DNA of 64,000 nt from Mitosporidium daphniae (lineage: Eukaryota; Microsporidia). Positions 42,535 through 53,681 of the stretch are shown in pieces; within the stretch, counting starts at the first letter, position 1, and each line of letters begins with the position of its first letter. The notes beneath the pieces were generated by a model. That model did no database searches, was not told the origin of the DNA, and was given only the letters and a program-made list of their open reading frames with translations. The stretch covers positions 1-64,000 of the forward strand of contig NW_013546667.1 of assembly GCF_000760515.2 (NCBI RefSeq). The letters run 5' to 3'. The position numbers were made by a program, and so were the translations under genes.

Positions 42535-44701
42535 ATGGGCGACAATTTCGCCAGAAAACTGGAAATTAAAATTGATGGGATACGAACCTCAAGGCCCTTG
42601 ACGCGTCCTCTTCTTCGGATTAGCTTTGGTGGCTTCTATATGAAAGATGGGGGTCTCACCCAATTACCAGCAGATTGCACCTTGTGCACCTCTTCCTGTT
42701 CCCCATTACTATTACCGATTGATTCGTCATTTTCATCTCAATTTTCATCACCACTTGTTTCCCCATTATCATCCCCTTCTTGTAAAGCCCAATTTTTGTC
42801 CCAGCCTACTTCTTTGGTGCAAAGTGTTGACCAGTTTCCAATATCTTACTTGTGGTCATCCAACGATAATCCCGATTCAGATGATGGCGATTCTATTTCT
42901 GTGAGCTCTTTTAGATCACCGTCTCTGTTCAACTACATGTCTTCTGTAATTTTTGGCAGAAATCAAAATGCAGAAGAGGTTTCTTTTACGGGGCGTTCTT
43001 TTTTCTTTCCCCTTTCTGAGCATGGATTACTGTTTGACAGTGTCACTATTGGGGTGTATGAATACTGCATTATTGGTGGGTTTCGATTGGTTGGAACACT
43101 CGGATTGAGCCCCCCATATCACGCCGCCTCAAAGGGATGGAGGGAGTTGGAATCTCGCTCCGGGACTACCTCGCGGATTTTGGCTCGAGTTTCCACCATG
43201 ATCATGAATGGAACACCTGTCCCTCTACCTTTCACTATTGATGATAATCTTAACGATGCCAATCAAAATGGCAGTCCTCAACAGCGCCAGATTTCTCCTA
43301 CACGGCTGCCGCTTTGGTTGAGGCCTCTCAGGACGCTTCTAGATGAAGATACAGTTAATCTCGGCGTCAGGGTGCTTCTGAAATTGCTCACTTCGTTTGG
43401 ACAGGGCTTGGAAACATACTCGCACTCCACACTGTTGGGTGCTTTGATCATCCTTGCACGCTTTGAGACGTGGAAGCGAAAGAACGGGCTGTGCTCCCTT
43501 ACACCTGTTTGTAAAAAAATGCAAAACTGCATTCGAGATCAGACGGCAATAGATTCGGCAAGGCATGCCTTCAAATTTGCGATTGCCTCGTACGGATGGA
43601 AGGGGCTCACACTTCTTGGAAGGCGTAGCTTCCAAAACATAATCACCAACCCAAGCTCGGAAAAGAGCGCTATCTTGAATTATTTGGATTTGAAGGAGTG
43701 CGACCTGCTTCATATTACACAGTCCAATGAGCTTTTCCAGCCGCATTGCGTCATCTTTTATGATGTTAGGTCTTGTGATGGCCCCTCGATTGTTGTGGCT
43801 CTACGCGGTTCTCTCAGCGCTGCTGACTGGATAACTAGTTTTGGTGGAGAGTATATTCCATGGAATGGTGGGTTTCTGCATTCAGGCGTTGCCAAAGCAG
43901 CCCAGTATGTAAAACAAGAAATACTTCCCATGGCGTTTTCATATGCTCAAGAGATGAATGTACCCAAGATCTTACTGACTGGTCATTCTTTGGGCGGTGC
44001 AGCCGCACTGCTCACGCTTCTTTTCCATTTTTTTGATGATGAGGATGAAAATGAAGATAACGGTATTTTGTTGCAGGCATGTTCTTTTGGTGCGCCGCCA
44101 ATTGTCTCCATAGAGCTTCTCCCGCTATTTCAAGGTCTTTCGGCTACATCTTATATCTTCGGAGGCGATGTAGTGCCAAGAATCTCATATGGCTCACTGA
44201 TGGACTACAGGGCCCTGATTGTCCAGGCTACATCCCATGTGTCGTTGAAGAACATTTTGAATCCGGTATCCTTAATGCCTTATTTTAGATCATTGGTTCA
44301 ACCATCCGCTCAAGTGATGAGGACTCTTCCTCTTCCTCGTTGATGTTTAGAGTTTTACTTGCTACTGAGCAGCAGAGTTTGATAGCATCGCCATACCCAA
44401 AGGTAGGTTTTTGCTAAACTAGCAATAGATGTATGTTCCGGGGCGATTGCTTTATATTTACGACGTGGAGGACGGACTTCCCGTGGAGACGCCCAAATCT
44501 CCCACTTCCACGCCGGTAACAAGAAACGCCGACGATCCAAGCAAATTTGATAAGTTTACTGCTGTCGTGGAGTGCGATACCTTGCTTTTTGGACAATTTT
44601 TCATACAGCCATATATGATTGCACAGCACAATCCAATCGCATATGACGATGCCATTTACAATGCTTCGCAAAGCATCCTTCGCGGGGCGTTAAACATGTA
44701 A
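42535..44701 (+). CDS. Diacylglycerol-lipase-like class 3 lipase
   Basis: Serine lipase of the alpha/beta-hydrolase fold, likely sn-1 specific. Three exons, 705 residues; introns at 44266-44288 (23 nt) and 44403-44428 (26). The N-terminal 350 residues are Ser-rich and poorly conserved. The catalytic domain has IVVALRGSLSAADWITSF, LTGHSLGGAAALLTLL (nucleophile, about residue 484), CSFGAPPIVS, IFGGDVVPRIS (acid), and after splicing YVPGRLLYIYDVED and FFIQPYMIAQHNPIAYDDA, matching the end of the DAG lipase catalytic domain. The in-frame TGA at 44341 lies in exon 2 in a different frame and is not the end of the gene. Confidence 0.87.
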
Positions 44702-44743
44702 ATAAAATAAAATAAAATAAATTTAAACTTGGAGCTGTAATTA

Positions 44744-46051
44744 ATGCATGTGGCCATAGTTGGATGTGGTCATGGAAAGCTTACTGCAATCTACGAAGAG
44801 ATTGCCAAAGCTGAAGGTCAGGCTCCAAGTGTCAAAGTAGAACTTTTGATCATCTGTGGCGATTTCCAGGTAACCTTTGTTCCATATTTCTAGGCTGTCC
44901 GGAACAAGTACGACCTTTCACGCATGGCTGCTCCTGACAAATATAAGAAGATGGAGGATTTCCATCTTTACTATTCGGGAGCACTGAAAGCGCCAATCCC
45001 AACCCTGTTTATAGGAGGCAACCATGAGGCTCCAAACTACTTGTGGGAGCTATGGCATGGCGGCTGGGTTGCCCCTTCCATTTACTATATGGGCTCCTCG
45101 GGGGTCATTTGGTTCGGTGGGCTTCGCATTGCCGGCATTTCAGGGATTTACAAGTCTCATGATTACCTGAGGTCTTTTTCGGCCAATGAAAATCCTCCTT
45201 CTTTTAATAATCATGGCCCTCCTCCTCGATCGCCCTATCACTATCGGCAGTTGGAGATTGAAAAGCTCTCGATGATCGATACATTGGTAGATGTGATGAT
45301 CTCACATGATTGGCCCAATCGAATTTTCTCTTATGGATCTGTTCCTGATCTTATAAGGAGAAAGCCACATTTCCAAGGAGATATAAAAACTGATGAAGGT
45401 CTGGGATCTCCTCCCCTGATGGATCTTTTGAAAAAGCTGAAACCTCGCTTTTGGTTTTCCGGCCATTTGCATGTCAAATACCCAGCGATCTACTCTCATC
45501 AAGGTACAACGCCTAGATCCCTACAGGCGGAAAACACTCGTTTATTTAAGGCCTCCTCCCATGTTTTTCAAATACCAGAACAAGAAGGCCCATATTGCAC
45601 CCGGTTTTTAGCACTTGATAAGTCGCTGCCGAGGAGACAATTTTTGCAGGTATTTTTACATTGCGAATGTATGTGATAGATCCTCTATATTCCGGAACAA
45701 GTGGCAGAGAGGCCCCCTGTGTTTTCTTATGACCCCGAGTGGATTTCAATACTAAGGAAGACCAACAACAGACTGGAGGGCCTTATGCCCTGGTCTGAAC
45801 CACATAGTTGTGAAGAACACGTAGAAGACAACGCTGGTGATATTAGTACCTTCCTGATACCTGAATCCTTTGAACGGATTGCCCCATCTTTTCAAGAGGA
45901 ATCCCAGGGAACGGGCAACTTTTCTAAAGGTATTTTGGCTTATTTACGTGTAGAGAGATTTTATCCCAATCCGCAGACATTAAATTTTTGTAAACTAATT
46001 GGAGTTCCATGTTGTGTATATCCCCCCTCTTCCCCCTCACCCTCGATGTGA
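44744..46051 (+). CDS. DBR1: RNA lariat debranching enzyme Dbr1
   Basis: Metallophosphoesterase that cleaves the 2'-5' branch of intron lariats. Exons 44744-44869, 44894-45649, 45680-45929 and 45954-46051, with introns of 24, 30 and a probable 24 nt (the last is open in frame, so retained and spliced forms give 417 or 409 residues). Motifs: MHVAIVGCGHGKL, LLIICGDFQAVRN (metal ligands), TLFIGGNHEAPNY (GNHE), ISGIYKSHDYLR, MISHDWPN and FSGHLHVKYPA (GHLH), and RFYPNPQTLNFCKLIG at the C-terminus. AATAAAATAAAATAAA repeats precede the start. It is fitting to find it in an intron-rich compact genome, but the link is not evidence of co-regulation. Confidence 0.95.
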
Positions 46052-46085
46052 TGAAACTTCCGTTTAAATAAAGTTCATACTTTTC

Positions 46086-46173
46086 ATGAGAATTAAAATG
46101 AACAAACATTAGCAATGAGAATTAAAATGAACAAATATTGGAAATAGGAAATTACACGGGACAAATATTGGAA
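46086..46173. repeat. Three imperfect tandem copies of a 29-30-bp AT-rich unit
   Basis: The unit ATGAGAATTAAAATGAACAA plus AYATTRGCA is repeated three times at about 29-30-bp spacing between the Dbr1 stop and the Tipin start; the first two copies are nearly identical, the third is diverged. It may be a promoter-proximal duplication. Confidence 0.7.
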
Positions 46174-46237
46174 ATGTAAAGTTTATCGTGTTTTTGGAGC
46201 CTAGTTATGGCAAATGGTATATTTTCAAAATTTAATA

Positions 46238-47086
46238 ATGAAGTCCGCTCGCCAATTAGGACAGGGCTCTTCGCAAATAGAAAATGAAGAAAACGAGCTG
46301 CTATTTGGCATTCTACCGAACAGTACCACAGACAATGAAGAAACCAATACGGACCTTGGTGCCGTGAAAAAAAAAAGGAAACAAACCACCGTACCCGCCA
46401 CTCGTGCAAAGTTAAATGAAGAAAGGTTTCCATTTGCGTAATCTAATTGTAGATTGCTTGGTCCTGTTGGATTCCCGGCCCTCGTTAAGCTAATAGATTC
46501 ACATACTGCAAATGGCGCCAGGCCCTTTATACGAAATCCAAAAGACTGCGTATGTTTCTATTTTTGATTTTAGAAAGCAGGACTCTCCATCGTATTGGAA
46601 CTATACAAGGAATGGGCGCACGTGCTATTTCCTCGATTTAAATCAAAAGATGTTCTGAGGACCGTCGAACAGAAATGCCACTCCAAACTCTTTAGCGTAC
46701 TAGCTGCTTTTAAGATTTATTTTTAGCATTTGATAAACAGGTGGTATGCGACCTGGAAATCAGCAAAATTAACGGCCGAGGGAAAGCCCGTTCCACTTTC
46801 TGTAATATTGAATGAAGAAAAAGAAAACAATATCGAAAGATCTCAAGTGGAACCAGAAGAGTTCAATCTTACATTTGATCAAGACAATATTACGGATAAC
46901 TTCAATGCAAATAACGATAATACCATTCCAATTGCAATTCCTGAATGGCTAGAAGAGCGGGAAAAGACAATTAGATCCATTTTGGAGGATGCTTCTTCAT
47001 CCAACAAAGCTCATCAAGTGGAAAAGACTTTTGAATTTCAAGACGACAATCTTTCCGATAGCGAATTTGATTCAGTAAATTTTTAA
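46238..47086 (+). CDS. Replication fork protection factor Tipin/Swi3/Csm3
   Basis: Partner of Timeless/Tof1 at replication forks. Four exons, 255 residues; introns at 46426-46452 (27 nt), 46550-46573 (24) and 46697-46726 (30). Splicing gives the Swi3 domain: TVPATRAKLNEERLLGPVGF, PALVKLIDSHTANG, LELYKEWAHVLFPRFKSKD and EQKCHSKL, followed by an acidic Asn/Glu-rich tail with WLEEREKTIRSIL. The start at 46238 is preferred to 46214 because AAAATTTAATA lies directly before it. It converges with histone H3, 40 bp between stops. Confidence 0.85.
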
Positions 47087-47126
47087 ATTTTAATTTGGCA
47101 ATTCAAATTTTAATCACAAATTCCAT

Positions 47127-47576
<450 letters not shown>

Positions 47577-47672
47577 TTAACAAAAATAAATCCAAAAATT
47601 TCGAAAATAAAGTTTATTTTTTGTATTCTCCTGATTGGTCATCTTGTAAAAATAAACTTTAAATTTCCATCC

Positions 47673-47981
47673 ATGTGTTCGGATCTGACCGCGGATGCTG
47701 ATTTGGAGAATGCCGCTTTGATGAGCGTGCGCGTAAAGTGGGAAGACCCAAGCCACATTTTAGGTATCAAATTTTTCGAGCATTTGCTGGAGCGTACATT
47801 GACTTCGTATGATGGCATTCTTTGCGGAGCAGCCATAATTACGATTTTGTCGTTTGACGAGGGAAACCAGAAGGCAGCCATCTCCATTGTGCCCCAATCC
47901 AAAGCGAGCAACCTTAAATGTGCGCTTTATTTCCTCACCTCATACCAAGGCATCAAGTGTAGGGCTTTTATTGATGCTTAA
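47673..47981 (+). CDS. Small protein, possibly Pop5/Rpp14-like RNase P/MRP subunit
   Basis: A single exon of 102 residues starting MCSDLTADADLENAALMS just after AAACTTTAAATTTCC. VRVKWEDPSHILG, GAAIITILSFDEGNQKAAISI and the terminal KCALYFLTSYQGIKCRAFI have the alternating strand-helix layout of Pop5/Rpp14 proteins, including the 'A-Y-L-T-Y-G-CRA' end, but similarity is weak. The same frame continues upstream antisense to H3 to an ATG at 47337, which is rejected. Confidence 0.4.
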   Translation: MCSDLTADADLENAALMSVRVKWEDPSHILGIKFFEHLLERTLTSYDGILCGAAIITILSFDEGNQKAAISIVPQSKASNLKCALYFLTSYQGIKCRAFIDA

Positions 47982-48008
47982 GATTGTTTGTTTTGCTTTA
48001 TTTTTTAA

Positions 48009-49060
48009 ATGATCTCTTTACTCTTGTGCATAAATCCAACAGCCTCGGGGTATTCTTCGACAGAATTTTCTTCTATTTCTTCAAACCAAATAAATAATGG
48101 CAAGGATTTTTCGATTTCCGTATTCATCTCCAAGCATAATGGAGATATTATAGACACGGTCCGAGAAGCGTGCATAGCAAAGCAAAATAGCATCCAAACG
48201 TTGGTAATTGTTGCGGTTGGTGGTGATGGAACCCTAAACCAGGTGATAAATGGATATATGAGGGCTATGGAGACAAATAGAAAAGGAAGTATTTATCTAT
48301 CTCAAATCGCCCTAGGTGAGTATCCCACTCTTTATCTTATGACAAAGGAACGGCCTGTGACTTTCTAGAAAGTATTCCGGGTATTGAAAGGACGTCGGTT
48401 AATCGGTTTCTCCTTTCACTGATGTCTTCAAAGCATAGGCGGATTCTCTATTCAGATCTCAACTGCGGGCTAATCACCTTCAAGTGTGGCGCGAAAAGAT
48501 ATTTCTGTAATATCGCTTCGGTGGGGATTTCATCGCTTGTTTTGCAATCAATGTCTAAATATCGACGGCTCTCCAGCGCGATCAAGGCCTCCCCTCTTAG
48601 ATCGGTTTCGTATTTTGTGTGGACAATATTTCTGTTGATATTTTCTGTCCGATGGAAGGAAATTGAGTTGCAATGTTCTTCCAGTAACTTTAAGGAAAGC
48701 TCTATTTTTGCCTGTATTTCAATTGGATCCTGCTTTGGAGGTGGAATTTCTGTGTCGCCCTCATCAGACCCGTCAAACCCGAATGCATCGTACTTGCAAG
48801 TGGTAAAAAAGTTCCGTTGGCTGAATTTTTTACTATTGCCGTTGCTTATGTTGACCTTTCCTTTTTGTATGATGCTAAGGCTTTTGAAATGTCATGTTCC
48901 GTTACATTTCCTGTCTTATGAGTACAAATACTCGGATAAAATTTTCCTTTCATCAAATGCGGTGGACATTGCAATCGAATGCGACGGCGAGGTTGTCGGA
49001 GAGCTGCCGGTGACCGTGGAAGTTCTTCCACAATCGCTACCTTGGATGTCCTTTAGATAA
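48009..49060 (+). CDS. Lipid kinase of the diacylglycerol/sphingosine kinase fold
   Basis: Two exons, 339 residues; the 32-nt intron 48316-48347 starts GTGAGT. The N-terminus LLLCINPTASGY, the nucleotide signature VIVAVGGDGTLNQVINGY (GGDGT) and the spliced LGGTACDF (GTxNDF with Cys for Asn) define the DAGK catalytic fold. C-terminal strands include FCNIASVGIS, SIGSCFGGGISVSPSSDP and AIECDGEVVGELPV (DGE). A hydrophobic segment (about 245-265) suggests membrane association. Whether the substrate is DAG, sphingoid base or ceramide cannot be told. Confidence 0.85.
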
Positions 49061-49079
49061 TTAAAATTTTAATTGAAAA

Positions 49080-50681
49080 TTAGGAGAGCACCAAAATCAT
49101 TGAGAGGATATACCCTCCTGATCCGCTCATTTTCATCTTGGGGTGAAACCTTCCGGGAAGAACCTAAAGTAAAGCAACAGATGCAAAACCTGATGGAACC
49201 TCATCCAACTTTCCGTCAGGGAAACGTTTACAAAATTTTCATGGGAGAGAGCCCAATCAAATATGGGAAGCAAAATCTAAAAATGATATGCACACACCAA
49301 AGCACCTCTTTGAATTGTGAATAAATAACGATCGAGCCAGAGGGTTCCACAATTTCAGAAAAACAGTTAATGGTCAGCTTTATGAACTCAGAAATGCTGT
49401 GATGCTGAAAATCGCTGGGAGATATGGCCAAAATAAGAGAATCAAATGGCCTTACATCATTACTTTTATTGAATAGCTCTTGAATTTTTAGATTTTTCAA
49501 ATGCCGTTTATCTTGACGTTTGACATTTGAAATTCGGATTCGCTTACATTTTGCGCCATCAAACGCCTCTTCGTGATCAAAAGAAGAAGCATCGAGCACA
49601 GTAAGGGGCCCATCAGATTGGGAGGCTGTCTTGATGAGTGGATAACACTGATCATCGACATTTCCATCGACATTTCCATCGACATTTCCATCAACATTTC
49701 CATCAACATGCTCGCTATTACTTTCTTTAGGTTCAGAGGGATCTGGAACCGGTTTTTTGCTGCCATCTGCAATGTTTGATCCCAAAATATATGGTTTAAG
49801 AGGATCTGGCAAAAAGCCAGCATAATCAAGATCACAGAATGAAACGGAAACAATGGTATCCTGTGGAAGGTTGAATTTATACGCAATCTGGTGCGCAATA
49901 CCCGTTCTCCTATGAATGCTGACAGGGAGAGCCTGTCTTTCAGCAAGTGCGCCAAGAAGCAATCCACCAAGATCCTCGTAAACTAAAACCCGCCCATTGC
50001 TTCTAATGTTGGCCAGTGATATCAACTGAGACAATGTGTCCACTCTTAATGACCTTAGCGTAAATATAGCACAAATTTACATCATTTTCTTGGGCACACG
50101 AGTAAAGTAATAGTCACAAAGAGAAAACGAACACACTTGAATCGGTGTAATGGTCCTTAGAAATCTAGATGCATAAAGTAGAAGCCAGCTACTTTTGTTG
50201 CTTCTTTTTTACATATTTGGCCTGGGAAAATTCATTTTTCTCGCTAAAAGTGGTGCTGTTTGCAATTATCTCGTTAATGAGATCTCCAGCCTGGGCCTCT
50301 CCGCTCTTTATATGATCCTTAAGTTTGTCGATGTCTGCGTCAGTGAGCCGCTGCGAGGCGCTATCGGGCGACAAAAATTGGTTGTTTCTTGTCACTAGAT
50401 GAGAATCAGAATGAACCCCAAAATACCTTCCATAGATGCGACCATGCCATCGTCTCCAAGGTCTTGAGGGCTGGTAGAAAGATCTGCGTTAATCACATAC
50501 GGTTGATTAAAATTCAATCCAATCAAATTCTTTGCCGGAATATTTCCAATCTTTTTCAACTTTAAGGAACTAAAAATCAAATAACGCAACATCACCATCC
50601 TTGCATTAATTGAAATAATTTTGTATCTTCCGAGGGCAGCTGAAAAAGAACGAATTCGCCCTCTTTTGTCGAGTTTTCCAT
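49080..50681 (-). CDS. TRM6: tRNA m1A58 methyltransferase non-catalytic subunit Trm6
   Basis: Forms with Trm61 the enzyme that methylates A58 of initiator and other tRNAs. Seven exons, 477 residues; introns at 50570-50595, 50395-50426, 50165-50192, 50054-50080, 49277-49305 and 49164-49189 (26-32 nt). Joined landmarks: NQFLSPDSASQRLTDADIDKL, NSTTFSEKNEFSQAKYVKKK, SLRVDTLSQLISLANIRSNG, RVLVYEDLGGLLLGALAERQ and the end SWMRFHQVLPGRFHPKMKMS with GSGGYIL. Without splicing the N-terminal half and the conserved tail are lost. An internal VDGN tandem repeat lies in an acidic loop. Shares a 25-bp spacer with the divergent AAA gene. Confidence 0.93.
49654..49701. repeat. 12-bp tandem repeat coding for (VDGN)4
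   Basis: Four full copies of the 12-bp unit ATCGACATTTCC (two identical, later copies with ATCAAC) plus a partial copy, inside Trm6. On the coding strand they encode Val-Asp-Gly-Asn repeats in a variable loop, an in-frame minisatellite likely to vary in copy number. Confidence 0.9.
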
Positions 50682-50706
50682 AAAAAATTAAAATTTAATA
50701 TTCCCA
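50682..50706. promoter_or_regulatory. 25-bp bidirectional spacer, Trm6/AAA ATPase
   Basis: Spacer AAAAAATTAAAATTTAATAT plus TCCCA between divergent ATGs at 50681 (minus) and 50707 (plus). An AT-only inverted-repeat block is placed next to both starts. Confidence 0.55.
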
Positions 50707-52844
50707 ATGTTTGGGGAGCCGGAAGGAGCACACAAAGACGAAGTGCATCGTCACATTAAAGCGTCAATTGGACTGGAAAAGCTATCGGAATCATGCAATG
50801 GGAGCAAGAAATCTCCTTCAGAAATTGATAACATTTTTTTTGCTTCAATGGAAAGGATCTCTTTCCTTGTCAAAAAATACAATCAATCTCCCAACGACGA
50901 GGCCAGGGAGTTGATTGCAAAAATTTCACTTGTCGAGCAGCTGAATATTAGAAAGGCCCTCGAAAAAAAGTTTTGTTTGTCTCCGGCCACCGAATACAAG
51001 GCGCAGCCTTACAACTCGTCCGCACTCAAGGTGGCCATCGAGACAATTTCAAATCAATATAAGGTTCAAATTTCGCTTGTAACTATAGAATGAGCATGAA
51101 AAAATACTGAAAGCGTGGAATTGCACGTTCGAACAGTTTGACGCCAATATGTGTGGCAAAAAATCACAACCCGATTTCCGCTCTGCGCCTGTACATGGCT
51201 GTATGCCGCAAAATCGCTTTACCGGAAGACAGGGCGTCGACGATTATAGGACAAACCAAGGAGGCTCGCTTGCAAAAATACCAGCCCATGTTTACAATGG
51301 TGGCAGTGGACATGTTCCACATGCATCCCGGGACAATTTACAGCCGCTTGCTACGGCTACGCAAAATTCGTTTGTAACAGCAAAACAGCAGCTTGTAGGG
51401 TATTTCTTTTCATCTAGATATCGAATTCGCTCAAAAAGCCGCCAGAGGGAGCACATGCTTCCTCGCTGCCGAAAAGGAATCCAGGTCACCGATTGGGCAT
51501 CAATCGTTCGATTTCCTCTGCATCTTCGTCTTCATCCTCATCTTGTGCGCCATACACCTCTTCGTCCGCGTCCGGTACATCTTCTAATTTAGAGGACGAG
51601 TCATATTCCGCCAACTTGTCGCTTTATCAACTGAACCATAACCCATTGGGCCCCAACTCGAAGCAAAATACTGTAAACAATCAGGACGTGGCCGCTTTAT
51701 CTGATGATCGCCTGAAAAACATCGAGCCTAAAATGGTGCAGTTTATCATGAATGAGGTACATTGATCGACCTTTTTTATTAGATCATGGATATTGGAAAG
51801 CCGGTGACATGGGACGATATTGCCGGCTTGGAGCATGCTAAGAAAACCATCAAGGAAATTGTGGTGTGGCCTATGTTGAGACCGTACCTGTTTACATATC
51901 ACCAGTAGAGACATATTTACAGGGCTACGGGGCCCTCCAAAAGGCATCCTTCTGTTTGGACCGCCGGGCACCGGGAAAACACTTATTGGAAAGTGCATTG
52001 CCTCGCAATCGGGAGCGACGTTTTTCAACATCAGTGCCTCTTCACTCACTTCAAAGTGGATTGGCGAGGGCGAAAAAATGGTGCGTGCTCTTTTTGCTGT
52101 TGCACGCTGCCGCTCTCCCTCTGTAATATTTGTAGATGAGATAGACTCCCTGCTTACAGCTCGCACAGAAGGCGAAATGGAAGCCACTAGACGTTTGAAA
52201 ACAGAGTTCCTAATTCAACTTGATGGAGCCGGAACAGACGATGCTCGTCTGCTGCTTATCGGTGCGTGCGTGATCTGCCGTTTGTGCTTGCTATTTTCAC
52301 AATTGAGCGTCCACTGCTACTTTATTGCCTTTTTTCTTCAATCCGGCATCTTTTTACCTTTTACATCCCCGCCCAGTTCTTTTCTCATGCTTTAGGTGCC
52401 ACAAACAGACCCCAGGAGCTTGATGAGGCGGCACGGCGCCGCCTTGTCAAACGGCTCTACATCCCGCTACCGGACGCTGCAGCGAGAGCAGATATTGTAA
52501 GAAGGCTTTGTGCATCAAATAAAATGGCCTCGCTCGTTTCGGACGACTATGTTACCGTTGGCGAGTGGACAGCAGGTACACAAATTTTTCCCAATAGTTT
52601 TGTAGGATATTCGGGCTCTGATATGCACAGTCTCTGCCGAGAGGCTTCCCTTGGCCCCATTCGGTCAATACCCGATATCACATCAATACAGGCCGACCAA
52701 GTAGCATGCCTCAATAACAAATAGGTTCCCCCAATTGGTCTCCATGACTTTCAACATGCGCTTACCCAGGTGCGGGCATCTGTCTCAGATAAAGATCTCG
52801 GGATGTACGAAGAGTGGAATCGACTGTATGGCTCGATGGGCTAA
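50707..52844 (+). CDS. Fidgetin-like AAA ATPase (FIGNL1-like)
   Basis: Meiotic-clade AAA ATPase related to fidgetin-like 1, which counters RAD51 filaments, and to microtubule severases. Eight exons, 616 residues; introns at 51064-51088, 51395-51417 (23 nt), 51757-51782, 51884-51908, 52262-52395 (134 nt), 52576-52605 and 52701-52724. The AAA domain reads [43 protein letters not shown] (Walker A), [29 protein letters not shown] (Walker B), [20 protein letters not shown] and the sensor-2 [19 protein letters not shown], with a VPS4-type C-terminal helix. Nearly every motif matches FIGNL1. The N-terminal 300 residues are Ser-rich and diverged. Confidence 0.95.
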
Positions 52845-52860
52845 TAAATAAAATAATTTA

Positions 52861-53640
52861 TTAATCGTCGGCACTGGATGCATTGTCACTACAGTCTTCG
52901 CCAATGGAGGCATCACTTTGCTCTTCCTCTGATTCTTGGTCCGAATCTTCCTCAATGGTAGTTGCAGATTCGCCCTCATCAGAGTGGCCATCTGAAGCGT
53001 CTCGATCAGAACCATCTACGCTATCTGCATCTTCAGTATCTTCCGTGTCTAGATCCGCCTGCTCAGTAGCTTCATCTTCTATTCTCTCAGAAAAGACCTG
53101 GGCAGGGACAAACTCCTTCTCTTGCGGAGTAAGGCCGCCCTCCAGTCGCATCCCAATCCGATCCACGAGAAAATTTAGTTTTCCCGATAACCTCTCGAGC
53201 TCTGATCGCGAAGATAATCTGGATTCAAGCGTCTCCAACAGACTCCTCAACTGCTCATGCAGCAATGGCGTTGATAGGATAATTGAGCAATGTGCACTGA
53301 TTAGCGCAGAAACCCAAGGCAAATACACCATCAGACGGTTTGGTGACTCCACGATGCAAAGCCCCAGTTTTTTGAAAAATGGAATTGCAAGTGCTTGCGG
53401 TAGTCGCCTTACAGTTATCTCGATGAGCGAAGGATCTTTGAGCCCTTCAGAAAATGCCATCTCCAACATAGAAGTGTCATTCAAATGGACCGCTTGAGAA
53501 AGCGTGCTCACCAGTGTCTTTTTGTCGGAACCAAAATGATTCTGCAAAGGTACTGTGGGGTTCTCCTCGTCCTTGGTCAAATATGATCCTTCAATGGGCG
53601 AAGAAGGCAGGACACTGTTATTTCGTTTCCTTTTTGCCAT
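52861..53640 (-). CDS. Stand-alone Utp12-domain nucleolar protein (Utp5/WDR43-like)
   Basis: A single exon of 259 residues. Residues about 40-165 match the Utp12 domain of small-subunit processome proteins: LVSTLSQAVHLNDTSMLEMA, ITVRRLPQALAIPFFKKLG, LMVYLPWVSALISAHCSII and LESRLSSRSELERLSGKLNF. An N-terminal KRKR patch fits nucleolar location and the C-terminal 90 residues are almost entirely Asp/Glu/Ser. No WD40 propeller precedes the domain, although yeast Utp5 and human WDR43 have one; the divergent Nob1 gene 41 bp away leaves no room for it on this transcript. Confidence 0.78.
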   Translation of the reverse strand: MAKRKRNNSVLPSSPIEGSYLTKDEENPTVPLQNHFGSDKKTLVSTLSQAVHLNDTSMLEMAFSEGLKDPSLIEITVRRLPQALAIPFFKKLGLCIVESPNRLMVYLPWVSALISAHCSIILSTPLLHEQLRSLLETLESRLSSRSELERLSGKLNFLVDRIGMRLEGGLTPQEKEFVPAQVFSERIEDEATEQADLDTEDTEDADSVDGSDRDASDGHSDEGESATTIEEDSDQESEEEQSDASIGEDCSDNASSADD

Positions 53641-53681
53641 TAAATTAAAAAGTAATATTTGCAGCAGTTGAATAAATTTTA

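Noticed and set aside
44341-44345. Apparent TGATG stop-start overlap after the lipase
   Set aside because: Removing a 23-nt intron at 44266-44288 shifts the frame and carries the lipase on to its conserved end at 44701.
49654-49701. Tandem 12-bp units considered as a CRISPR or satellite array
   Set aside because: Units abut without spacers and are in frame inside Trm6.
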